Source of the DNA: Kitasatospora sp. SolWspMP-SS2h
GTDB taxonomy: Bacteria > Actinomycetota > Actinomycetes > Streptomycetales > Streptomycetaceae
Reading direction: 5' to 3'
Assembly (NCBI RefSeq): GCF_003259315.1
Contig: NZ_QLLT01000012.1
Coordinates: 172,679 to 236,678 of the forward strand
DNA length: 64,000 bases
Of the stretch, positions 57,581-64,000 are shown piece by piece. Each line of letters opens with the position of its first letter. Positions within the stretch are counted from its first letter, which is position 1. A program made the translations under genes and the position numbers. The notes under the pieces are model-generated. The model worked only from the letters and a program-made list of their open reading frames with translations. It was not told where the DNA came from and searched no databases.

Positions 57581-58714
57581 TCAGGGTTTGGGGTGGGAGC
57601 GGGCCGCCTTGGTGAGGTGCTTGCGGTGGCGGGCGCGTTCGGCGCGGAGGCGGGCGTCGGTGCGGGCGGCGATGAAGTCGTTCTCGCGTTGGAGCTTGAG
57701 GTAGCTCTCCCAGCGGCGCTCGGGGAGGGTGCCGTCGGCGAGGGCGGCGCGGACGGCGCAGCGGGGTTCGGTGCGGTGGGAGCAGTCGCCGTAGCGGCAC
57801 GCGGCGGCGATGGCGCTGATGTCGGCGAAGGCCTGGTCGATGCCTTCGCCGCCGAAGAGGCCGACGCCGCGCAGGCCGGGGGTGTCGATGACGGCGCCGC
57901 CGGACGGGAGCGGGACGAGTTCGCGGGCGGTGGTGGTGTGCCGGCCCTTCTCGTCGACGGAGCGGACCTGCTGGACCGTCATCGCCGACGTCCCGGTGAG
58001 GGCGTTGGTGAGGGTGGACTTGCCCGCGCCGGACTGGCCGATCAGGGCGCAGGAGCCGGTGGCCCGGGCGCGCAGTGCGTCCATCCCCTCGCCGGTCTCG
58101 GCGCTGACCGCCAGGACGGCGACCCCGGGGGCGATCGCCTCGACGTCCGCCCGGACGAAGTCGCCGTCGTGGACCAGGTCGGACTTGGTCAGGACTATCA
58201 GCGGTTCGGCCCCGGACTCCCAGGCGAGGGCGAGCAGGCGCTCGATCCGGCCGGGATCGGGTTCCGCGGCGAGCGAGACGGCGATCAGTACGGTGTCGAC
58301 GTTGGCGGCCAGGACCTGGCCTTCGGAGCGCTTGTGGGCGCCCTTGCGGATGATCGCGGTGGTGCGGGGCAGCACCGCCGCGAGGGCGGGGGCGGGACGG
58401 GCGGCCGGGTCGAACGCGACCCAGTCGCCGGTGCACGGGTTGTGCGCGGTGTCGGCCGTCATGACCGGACGGGTGGCGGCGCGGCGCACGACCGGCTCGC
58501 CGCTCCCGGGGTCGACGAGCAGGACTTCGCAGCTGCCGCGGTCCATCCGGACGATCCGCCCGGGCAGCAGCCCGGCGGCGGCGAACGGGGCGAACGCGGC
58601 GGCCCGGTCGTCCGTCCAGCCGAGGCCGGCGAGCGGGTGCGCGGGGGGAACGGAGGACGCGGGAGGAGGAGCGGGCACGGGGAGGGGGCGGGCGGGGGCC
58701 TGCACGGTGATCAA
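57581..58714 (-). CDS. rsgA: ribosome small-subunit-dependent GTPase RsgA
   Basis: About 377 residues. Circularly permuted GTPase: G4 TKSD in LIVLTKSDLVHDGD precedes G1 GQSGAGKST, then G3 DTPGLRG. An OB-fold lies in front (about 60-130) and a zinc knuckle at the end, C-x4-C-x-H-x5-C in CRYGDCSHRTEPRC, followed by the basic C-terminal helix. RsgA checks late 30S assembly and stimulates GTP hydrolysis on the ribosome. TTG 58714 is preceded by AAGGG 5 nt upstream; GTG 58705 is also possible. The N-terminal Pro-rich 25 residues vary between species. Confidence 0.95.
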   Translation of the reverse strand: MITVQAPARPLPVPAPPPASSVPPAHPLAGLGWTDDRAAAFAPFAAAGLLPGRIVRMDRGSCEVLLVDPGSGEPVVRRAATRPVMTADTAHNPCTGDWVAFDPAARPAPALAAVLPRTTAIIRKGAHKRSEGQVLAANVDTVLIAVSLAAEPDPGRIERLLALAWESGAEPLIVLTKSDLVHDGDFVRADVEAIAPGVAVLAVSAETGEGMDALRARATGSCALIGQSGAGKSTLTNALTGTSAMTVQQVRSVDEKGRHTTTARELVPLPSGGAVIDTPGLRGVGLFGGEGIDQAFADISAIAAACRYGDCSHRTEPRCAVRAALADGTLPERRWESYLKLQRENDFIAARTDARLRAERARHRKHLTKAARSHPKP

Positions 58715-58754
58715 CGGGACCCTTCGGGGAGCGGGCGGCCCCGGCCGGAGGGCG

Positions 58755-58859
58755 TCAGCGGAGGTGCGACGCCGGGAGACGGCGGGCCGGGGGCCGGGGG
58801 GTGGTGGACTCGCTGGACTTCTGGACGCGGTGGCGGACACCTGCGAGAACGGGCCTCAC
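58755..58859 (-). CDS. possible 34-residue small ORF upstream of rsgA
   Basis: GTG 58859 has GGAGG about 8 nt upstream and the frame runs 34 codons to TGA (58755-58757), 40 bp before rsgA. The product is basic, starting MRPVLAGVRHRVQKSSESTT and then Pro/Arg-rich. Could be a small conserved peptide or a translational leader of rsgA; I do not recognise it. Confidence 0.35.
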   Translation of the reverse strand: MRPVLAGVRHRVQKSSESTTPRPPARRLPASHLR

Positions 58860-59188
58860 GGTCCTCACCTCCTTCCTCTCCGGACACGCCTCGCGCACCC
58901 CGCCCTGGGGCGCGCTCGATCGGCGGACGCCACGCTAGTACCCGCCCGCCCCCCGCGCCACCGATTTTCCGCACCCCTCCGCGAAACCCCAACTCGCCCA
59001 CCCCGGAAGGAAGTTGGCGGAAATCCCGGACGCAAGGGTGGAGTTGGCGGCATTGGCGACACGCACGACGGCGCCCACGGCGGTACGCCCGACGACGACG
59101 CGTCCGACGGCGCGTCCAACGGCGCGCCCGGCAGCGCGCACGGCACCGGGAACGGCGCCGCCGGCGGGTGACGGCCCTGGCCGCCCGC
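58860..59188. other. spacer without a supported gene
   Basis: A plus-strand frame from about 58990 is open but repeats GACGGCGC-like words and reads as a low-complexity peptide (GDTHDGAHGGTPDDDASDGA). The frame has a possible TTG start but unnatural composition; treated as non-coding. Confidence 0.4.
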
Positions 59189-60403
59189 TCACCGCCCGGA
59201 GCGCCGGCGGCGCCGGGCGCCGCCGAGCCGGCGCCGGATGTCGCCGTACGGGAGGAAGGAGGCCCAGCGCTCCGGGTACTCACTGGGGACGGGCTCGTCG
59301 TCGTCCTCGTCGAAGAGGTCCTCGTCGTGGCCCTCGGCGAGGCCGAACTGGCGGGCCCGTTCGGCGCGTTCGACGGCCCGGCGGGCGGCGGCCTCGCGGC
59401 CGCGCTGGACGGCGACGTCCTCGGCGATCCGCTCGTTCTCGGCGCGGGCGTCGGCGGTCTCGACGGTGGGCCAGCGGCGGTCGATCGCGGCGTTCATGGC
59501 GGCGCCGATGAGCACGGCCAGCGCCACCACGAAGATCCACAGCAGCACGGCGACCGGGGCGGCGAGCGAGCCGTAGACGGAGTGGCCCTCGACCGAGCTG
59601 ACCAGGTAGAGCCGGAGCGCGACGCTGCAGACCACCAGGACCAGCAGGGCGACCAGCGCGCCGGGGATGTCCTCGCGCCAGGGCGTGGAGACCGGGACGG
59701 CCACGTGGTAGAGGGTGGTGAGGGAGAGCACCAGCAGGATGATCGCGGCGGGCCAGTACAGGCCGTTGATCACTCCGGCCCAGCTCTGGAAGGTGCCGAT
59801 CAGCAGCCCGGGCCCGGCCACCAGCAGCGGCAGCACCAGGGAGCCGATCACCAGCGCGCCCAGGTAGAGGCCGAGCGACATCAGCCGGGTCTTGACCAGG
59901 CCGCGCTTGCCGTCGAGGCCGTACATCACGGTGATGGTGTCGATGAAGATGTACAGCGCCCGGGAGCCGGACCAGAGCGAGAGCAGGAAGCCGATCGAGA
60001 TCAGGTCCGGCCGGGCGCTGTCGAACACGTCGCGCAGCAGGGGTTGGACGATCTCGTCGATGGAGCTCGGTGAGAGCACCGTCCCAGCTGCTGAGACGAT
60101 GTCCTGCTTGAGCTTGTCGATCGTCCCGGCCCCGAGGATGTCGTCGAGGTAGCCGAGGGTGCCGGCCAGGCAGAGCAGCAGCGGCGGGATGGAGAGGAGG
60201 GTGAAGAACGCCGCCTCGGCCGCGAGTCCGGTGACCCGGTACTCCACGCAGGTGTTGGTGGTGTCCTTCACCAGCGCCCACGCGGTGCCGTGCCAGGTGC
60301 TGCGCTTCGCGGCGCGGCGCCGTCCGCCGCGCCGGCGGGAGGGCCGGTCGCCGGTCGGCCCGGGTCCTCCGGCCGGGTGGGGGGTACTGCCTGCTGCTCG
60401 CAC
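59189..60403 (-). CDS. YihY/BrkB-family membrane protein
   Basis: 404 residues. Basic N-terminus, then six membrane helices in the YihY pattern: LAAEAAFFTLLSIPPLLLCL, LISIGFLLSLWSGSRALYIF, SLGLYLGALVIGSLVLPLLV, WPAAIILLVLSLTTLYHVAV, IPGALVALLVLVVCSVALRL and VAVLLWIFVVALAVLIGAAM. W-S-GSRALYIFIDTITVMYG is a family landmark. The C-terminal 100 residues are charged and cytoplasmic. Once thought to be RNase BN; function now regarded as unknown, perhaps transport. GTG 60403 has a leaderless -10. Confidence 0.92.
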   Translation of the reverse strand: MRAAGSTPHPAGGPGPTGDRPSRRRGGRRRAAKRSTWHGTAWALVKDTTNTCVEYRVTGLAAEAAFFTLLSIPPLLLCLAGTLGYLDDILGAGTIDKLKQDIVSAAGTVLSPSSIDEIVQPLLRDVFDSARPDLISIGFLLSLWSGSRALYIFIDTITVMYGLDGKRGLVKTRLMSLGLYLGALVIGSLVLPLLVAGPGLLIGTFQSWAGVINGLYWPAAIILLVLSLTTLYHVAVPVSTPWREDIPGALVALLVLVVCSVALRLYLVSSVEGHSVYGSLAAPVAVLLWIFVVALAVLIGAAMNAAIDRRWPTVETADARAENERIAEDVAVQRGREAAARRAVERAERARQFGLAEGHDEDLFDEDDDEPVPSEYPERWASFLPYGDIRRRLGGARRRRRSGR

Positions 60404-60409
60404 GCCCCT

Positions 60410-60415
60410 ACGGTA
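60410..60415 (-). promoter_or_regulatory. -10 hexamer, leaderless YihY transcript
   Basis: TACCGT on the reverse strand ends 6 nt before GTG 60403. Confidence 0.45.
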
Positions 60416-60650
60416 TCGGCCCCGGCCGCGCGGCCCGAGCGGCCCTGCCGGGAACCGGCGGCCCGCCGGGGGAACGCGGAGGAACGCAGCGGGAGACCGG
60501 GGGGACGGCAGGGGGGCGGCAGGGGACTTGGAGGAGCACGCGGGGGGCCCACGGAGGGCGCGGACCGGCCGAGAACGGCCACTGTCCCAGCATGCGGAAC
60601 GATGGAGTCCAGGATTCGGACGTTAGTGGACCGCGAGTCGCTCGCCGTGC

Positions 60651-60656
60651 GAATCT
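60651..60656 (+). promoter_or_regulatory. -10 hexamer of the sulfate assimilation operon
   Basis: GAATCT ends 6 nt before the leader-peptide ATG at 60663, so the transcript probably starts on the leader start codon. Confidence 0.5.
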
Positions 60657-60662
60657 CTTGCC

Positions 60663-60746
60663 ATGTCTAGCGCCGGAACCACCCTAGTTGGCCGACTCCA
60701 CGTCGACCTCCTTCGCGTGTCCAGCGCCATCTGTCCGGTGACCTGA
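60663..60746 (+). CDS. cysteine-containing leader peptide, 27 aa
   Basis: ATG 60663 to TGA 60746. The peptide contains LVGRLHVDLLRVSSAICPV near its end; the HVDL-R-x-SSA-C pattern is that of the actinobacterial leader peptides annotated upstream of sulfur-assimilation genes. Cys24 is three codons before the stop codon. Ribosome stalling at the Cys codon when cysteine is low would alter folding of the following 182 nt and raise expression of the operon (inference from attenuation in related species). Leaderless -10 upstream. Confidence 0.8.
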   Translation: MSSAGTTLVGRLHVDLLRVSSAICPVT

Positions 60747-60928
60747 GCCCTTCGTACGCCGCAGCGCACCGGCGCCATCCCCGCCGTCGCGGATGCGCGC
60801 AAGACCCTGCCCCGGCCAGCGTCACCCTCTCCCGCCGCCTGCTGAGACACCGCAGGTGGGAGCGGGCCGCGTCCGGGGGCCGCCAAGCAGCACCCCGCAC
60901 CTGCCAAGCCGCTCAAAGGACTGACACC
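60747..60928 (+). promoter_or_regulatory. leader region between leader peptide and sulfite reductase
   Basis: Possible stems: GCGCA/TGCGC (60764-60768, 60794-60798) with an inner GGCG/CGCC, and GCAGGTG/CACCTGC (60852-60858, 60898-60904) with a 39-nt loop just before the AAAGGA ribosome site. I could not define mutually exclusive structures by eye. Confidence 0.4.
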
Positions 60929-62653
60929 ATGGCCCGCACTCCCGAAACGGTCGAGCCTCAGGACGGCGCCGCGCCCGCGGCCCGCCCCGCCGCCCGCAAG
61001 GTGACCCGCCACCGCGGCGAGGGCCAGTGGGGCATGGGGCACTTCACGCCCCTCAACGGCAACGAGCAGTTCAAGAAGGACGACGACGGTCTCAACGTGC
61101 GGACACGCATCGAGACGATCTACTCCCAGCGCGGCTTCGACTCGATCGACCCGAACGACCTGCGCGGCCGGATGCGCTGGTGGGGCCTGTACACCCAGCG
61201 CAAGCAGGGCATCGACGGCGGCAAGACCGCCCTGCTGGAGCCGCACGAGCTGGACGACGAGTACTTCATGATGCGGGTGCGCATCGACGGCGGCCAGCTG
61301 ACCACGGCCCAGCTGAAGGCGATCGGCGAGGTCTCCGAGCAGTACGCCCGCGGCACCGCCGACCTGACCGACCGCCAGAACGTCCAGTACCACTGGGTGC
61401 GGATCGAGGACGTCCCGGCGATCTGGCAGAAGCTGGAGGCCGTCGGCCTGTCCACCACCGAGGCGTGCGGCGACTGCCCGCGCGTGGTGATCGGCTCCCC
61501 CGTCGCGGGCATCGCCGAGGACGAGATCATCGACGGCAGCTGGGCGATCGACGAGATCAACCGGCGCTACATCGGCAGCAAGGAGTTCTCCAACCTGCCG
61601 CGCAAGTTCAAGACCGCGATCTCCGGCTCGCCGCTGCTGGACGTGGTGCACGAGATCAACGACGTCGCCTTCGTCGGCGTGGTCCACCCCGAGCACGGCC
61701 CGGGCTTCGACCTGTGGGTCGGCGGCGGCCTGTCCACCAACCCGAAGCTGGGCGTCCGGCTCGGCGCGTGGGTGCCGCTGGAGGAGGTCCCGGACGTCTG
61801 GGCCGGCGTGATCGGCATCTTCCGCGACTACGGCTACCGCCGCCTGCGCACCCGCGCCCGGTTGAAGTTCCTGGTCGCCGACTGGGGCCCGGAGAAGTTC
61901 CGCCGGGTCCTCCAGGACGAGTACCTCAAGCGCGAACTCGTCGACGGCCCCGGCCCGCAGGAGCCCAGCGGCCGCTGGCGCGACCACGTCGGCGTGCACC
62001 GGCAGCAGGACGGCAACTTCTACGTCGGCTTCGCCCCGCGGGTCGGCCGGGTCAACGGCAAGCTGCTCACCCAGGTCGCCGACCTGGCCGCCGAGCACGG
62101 CTCCGGCCGCCTGGCCACCACCGTCGAGCAGAAGCTGATCGTCCTCGACGTCGCCGAGGAGAAGGTCGCCTCGCTGGTGGCCGGCCTGGAGGCGCTGGAC
62201 CTGCGGGTCACCCCGTCCACCTTCCGCCGCGGCACGATGGCCTGCACCGGCATCGAGTACTGCAAGCTGGCGATCGTCGAGACCAAGGGCCGCGGCCAGT
62301 CCCTGATCGACGAACTGGAGCGCCGCCTGCCGGAGTTCGACGAGCCGCTGAGCATCAACATCAACGGCTGCCCGAACGCCTGCGCCCGCATCCAGACCGC
62401 CGACATCGGCCTCAAGGGCCAGCTGGTCACCGACGGGAACGGCGAGCAGGTCGAGGGCTTCCAGGTGCACCTGGGCGGCGCGCTCGGCTTCGAGAACGCC
62501 GGCTTCGGCCGCAAGATCCGCGGCCTGAAGGTCACCAGCGCCGAACTGCCCGACTACGTCGAGCGCCTGCTGACCCGCTACCAGGCGGACCGTCAGGACG
62601 GCGAGCGGTTCGCCCAGTGGGCGGTCCGGGCGAGCGAGGAGCAGCTGTCGTGA
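60929..62653 (+). CDS. sirA: ferredoxin-type sulfite reductase
   Basis: 574 residues. Nitrite/sulfite reductase hemoprotein with two ferredoxin-like halves. Siroheme/4Fe-4S ligands are C439-x5-C445 (TMACTGIEYCK) and C481-x3-C485 (NINGCPNACARIQ). TDRQNVQYHWVRIEDVPAIW and ACGDCPRVVIGSPVAG are typical. It reduces sulfite to sulfide with electrons from ferredoxin in assimilatory metabolism. AAAGGA lies 9 nt before ATG 60929. Its stop overlaps the start of the 58-aa gene by GTGA. First large gene of the operon sirA-small-cysH-cysC. Confidence 0.95.
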   Translation: MARTPETVEPQDGAAPAARPAARKVTRHRGEGQWGMGHFTPLNGNEQFKKDDDGLNVRTRIETIYSQRGFDSIDPNDLRGRMRWWGLYTQRKQGIDGGKTALLEPHELDDEYFMMRVRIDGGQLTTAQLKAIGEVSEQYARGTADLTDRQNVQYHWVRIEDVPAIWQKLEAVGLSTTEACGDCPRVVIGSPVAGIAEDEIIDGSWAIDEINRRYIGSKEFSNLPRKFKTAISGSPLLDVVHEINDVAFVGVVHPEHGPGFDLWVGGGLSTNPKLGVRLGAWVPLEEVPDVWAGVIGIFRDYGYRRLRTRARLKFLVADWGPEKFRRVLQDEYLKRELVDGPGPQEPSGRWRDHVGVHRQQDGNFYVGFAPRVGRVNGKLLTQVADLAAEHGSGRLATTVEQKLIVLDVAEEKVASLVAGLEALDLRVTPSTFRRGTMACTGIEYCKLAIVETKGRGQSLIDELERRLPEFDEPLSININGCPNACARIQTADIGLKGQLVTDGNGEQVEGFQVHLGGALGFENAGFGRKIRGLKVTSAELPDYVERLLTRYQADRQDGERFAQWAVRASEEQLS

Positions 62654-62826
62654 GTGAGCGCGCCGCCCCCTTCTACTGCCCGTACTGCGGGGACGAGGAC
62701 CTGCGCCCGTCCGAGAGCGGTCACGGCGCGTGGGAATGCCGGGCGTGCCGTCGGGGCTTCCAGTTGAAGTTCCTCGGACTGCTGCCAACGACCGACGGGG
62801 GCACCGGACATGACGACCACCACTGA
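62650..62826 (+). CDS. small zinc-ribbon protein of the sulfate operon, 58 aa
   Basis: GTG 62650 overlaps the sirA stop by GTGA, and the gene overlaps cysH by 17 nt, so it is embedded in the operon. Two CxxC pairs (FYCPYCGDEDL and WECRACRRGF) form a rubredoxin- or zinc-ribbon-like knuckle; the tail is HDDHH. Homologues lie in the same place in other Streptomyces sulfur operons (recalled). It may bind zinc or pass electrons or sulfur to SirA or CysH; function undescribed as far as I know. Confidence 0.8.
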   Translation: MSERAAPFYCPYCGDEDLRPSESGHGAWECRACRRGFQLKFLGLLPTTDGGTGHDDHH

Positions 62827-63511
62827 CGACTACGAGGCGATGGCCCTGCGGGCCGGCCGCGAGCTGGAGGAGGCCACCGCGCAGGAGGTCCTGCGCTGGG
62901 CCGCCGACACCTTCGGCAAGCGCTTCTGCGTGACCTCCTCGATGGAGGACGCGGTGGTCGCCCACCTCGCCTCCACCGCCCTGCCCGGCGTGGACGTGGT
63001 CTTCCTGGACACCGGCTACCACTTCCCGGAGACCATCGGCACCCGGGACGCGGTCGCCGCGACCATGCGGGTCAACGTGATCACGCTGACCCCGAAGCTC
63101 ACCGTGGCCGAGCAGGACGCCCGGTACGGGCCGCACCTGCACGACCGCGACCCGGACCGGTGCTGCGCGCTGCGCAAGGTCGAGCCGCTCAACCGCGGCC
63201 TGGGCGGCTACGACGCCTGGGCCACCGGCCTGCGCCGCGACGAGTCGCCGTCCCGCGCCGACACCCCCGTGGTGGCCTGGGACGCCAAGCGCCGCAAGGT
63301 GAAGATCGCCCCGATCGCCCGCTGGACCCAGGACGACGTGGACGCCTACGTCCAGGCCAACGGGGTGCTGCTGAACCCGCTGCTGTGGGAGGGCTACACC
63401 TCGATCGGCTGCTCGCCGCTGTCCTGCACCGCCAAGCCCGGCGAGGGCGAGGAGGGCCGGGCCGGCCGCTGGGCGGGCTCCGGCAAGACCGAGTGCGGCA
63501 TCCACCTCTGA
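62810..63511 (+). CDS. cysH: adenylylsulfate (APS) reductase
   Basis: 233 residues. PAPS/APS reductase fold with FCVTSSMEDAVVAHLAS and FLDTGYHFPETIGTRDAV at the nucleotide site. Iron-sulfur cysteines C118-C119 (DRCCALRKVEP) mark the APS-type enzyme, and C229 in TECGIHL is the catalytic Cys. The second cluster pair, normally C-x2-C in YxSIGCxPCT, here reads IGCSPLSCTAKP, giving C201-x4-C206. It reduces APS to sulfite with thioredoxin. Overlaps the zinc-ribbon gene and is followed by cysC after 53 bp. Confidence 0.93.
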   Translation: MTTTTDDYEAMALRAGRELEEATAQEVLRWAADTFGKRFCVTSSMEDAVVAHLASTALPGVDVVFLDTGYHFPETIGTRDAVAATMRVNVITLTPKLTVAEQDARYGPHLHDRDPDRCCALRKVEPLNRGLGGYDAWATGLRRDESPSRADTPVVAWDAKRRKVKIAPIARWTQDDVDAYVQANGVLLNPLLWEGYTSIGCSPLSCTAKPGEGEEGRAGRWAGSGKTECGIHL

Positions 63512-63564
63512 ACCCGCCTCCCCCGTACGTGAACCACCGTTACCGACCGTCAGGAGTGACCACC

Positions 63565-64000
63565 GTGACCACCGCCGAGACTCTGGCCTCGGGCCGCGAG
63601 CGCGGCGCCACCGTGTGGCTGACCGGCCTGCCCAGTGCGGGCAAGACCACCCTCGCGTTCGCGCTGGCCGAGCGGCTGCGGGCCGAGGGGCACCGGGTCG
63701 AGGTGCTGGACGGTGACGAGATCCGCGAGTTCCTCTCCAAGGGCCTCGGCTTCACCCGCGAGGACCGGCACACCAACGTCACCCGGATCGGCTTCGTCGC
63801 CCAGAAGCTCGCTGCCAACGGCGTCAAGGTGCTCGCCCCGGTGATCGCCCCGTTCGCCGACTCCCGCGCCGCGGTGCGCGAACGGCACGCCGACCACGGC
63901 ACCGAGTTCCTGGAGATCCACGTCGCCACCCCGGTCGAGCTCTGCTCCGAGCGGGACGTCAAGGGCCTCTACGCCCAGCAGGCCGCCGGTGAGATCTCCG
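63565..64000 (+). CDS. cysC: adenylylsulfate kinase (partial, 3' end outside window)
   Basis: GTG 63565 with AGGAG about 9 nt upstream; 145 codons remain in the window. P-loop GLPSAGKTT at residues about 21-29, then LDGDEIREFLSKGLGFTRED, and NVTRIGFVAQKLAANGVKVL; matches APS kinase, which phosphorylates APS to PAPS. The C-terminal third is missing. Having both an APS-type CysH and CysC is common in actinomycetes; CysC may serve sulfation or a branch of the pathway. Confidence 0.93.
   Translation, partial: MTTAETLASGRERGATVWLTGLPSAGKTTLAFALAERLRAEGHRVEVLDGDEIREFLSKGLGFTREDRHTNVTRIGFVAQKLAANGVKVLAPVIAPFADSRAAVRERHADHGTEFLEIHVATPVELCSERDVKGLYAQQAAGEIS

Noticed and set aside
59014..59188. Plus-strand small gene from the TTG at 59014
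   Set aside because: Repetitive Thr/Ala/Arg product, no clear ribosome site geometry, runs into the yihY end.
55991..60073. 1360-codon plus-strand open frame
   Set aside because: Antisense to alkA, rsgA and yihY, all with full domain motifs; composition is typical of shadow frames.
60623..63505. 960-codon minus-strand open frame
   Set aside because: Antisense to the complete sulfite reductase and APS reductase genes; low-complexity Gly/Val/Ala product.

Overview
The window is very GC-rich, has almost no non-coding slack, and its genes are typical of a soil actinomycete of the Streptomycetaceae (Streptomyces or Kitasatospora). Pointers are an F420-type PPOX oxidoreductase, a DinB/DUF664 protein, SpoIIE phosphatases, DUF2637 and DUF3105/DUF305 membrane proteins, many TTG/GTG starts, and a DasR-type site in front of a chitinase. 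Genus is inferred, not shown. No rRNA, tRNA, CRISPR array, transposase, integrase or secondary-metabolite core gene was found, so this reads as ordinary chromosome rather than a genomic island.

Layout. 0-9 kb: edge of an XRE regulator (-), two small hypothetical genes (+), a NUDIX hydrolase, the Tex RNA-binding protein (-), a GT87-type membrane mannosyltransferase, a PPOX oxidoreductase, an SGNH hydrolase (-), then a two-gene operon of DyP peroxidase and encapsulin shell protein whose DyP tail carries the loading peptide. 9-16 kb: MarR, a MerR protein with a CarH-like C-terminal domain, an MMPL exporter behind a near-perfect palindrome, an ECF sigma factor with a membrane protein, small hypotheticals, and a divergent HxlR/aminotransferase pair around overlapping inverted repeats. 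17-26 kb: Cys-rich lipoprotein, YnfA, Tat-exported purple acid phosphatase, aminodeoxychorismate-lyase-like enzyme, DinB protein, flavin dehydrogenase and an ExeM/NucH-type secreted nuclease.

26-36 kb: NiCoT nickel/cobalt transporter with a Nur-like box, back to back with a secreted GH18 chitinase whose promoter carries a dre (DasR) site; esterase; GT39 mannosyltransferase; lipoprotein HNH nuclease; moaA divergent from a MobA/MocA-like nucleotidyltransferase. 36-44 kb: zinc-ribbon protein, TPR-like protein, an iron box that begins on the TPR stop codon and precedes an FhuF-like Fe-S reductase, a DUF2637 membrane protein, and two regulatory proteins (PAS-GAF-SpoIIE-HATPase and a lone HATPase). 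44-48 kb: fused urease gamma/beta, a divergent urease alpha lacking the flap cysteine, and agmatine deiminase in one operon closed by a 21-bp terminator.

48-60 kb: two small genes divergent from a frameshifted GntR regulator, TetR, a proline-rich PP2C-like protein, three secreted or membrane proteins ending in DUF3105-DUF305, MarR, the overlapping adaptive-response pair (AlkA-Ada fusion and O6-alkylguanine methyltransferase), RsgA and a YihY membrane protein. 60.6-64 kb: the start of the assimilatory sulfate operon: a 27-residue cysteine-containing leader peptide, sulfite reductase, a small zinc-ribbon protein, APS reductase with unusual C-x4-C spacing, and APS kinase cut by the window end.

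A recurring feature is a -10-like hexamer ending exactly 6 or 7 nt before the start codon, with no Shine-Dalgarno sequence. I found this at about sixteen genes and read it as leaderless transcription, which also helped choose starts.
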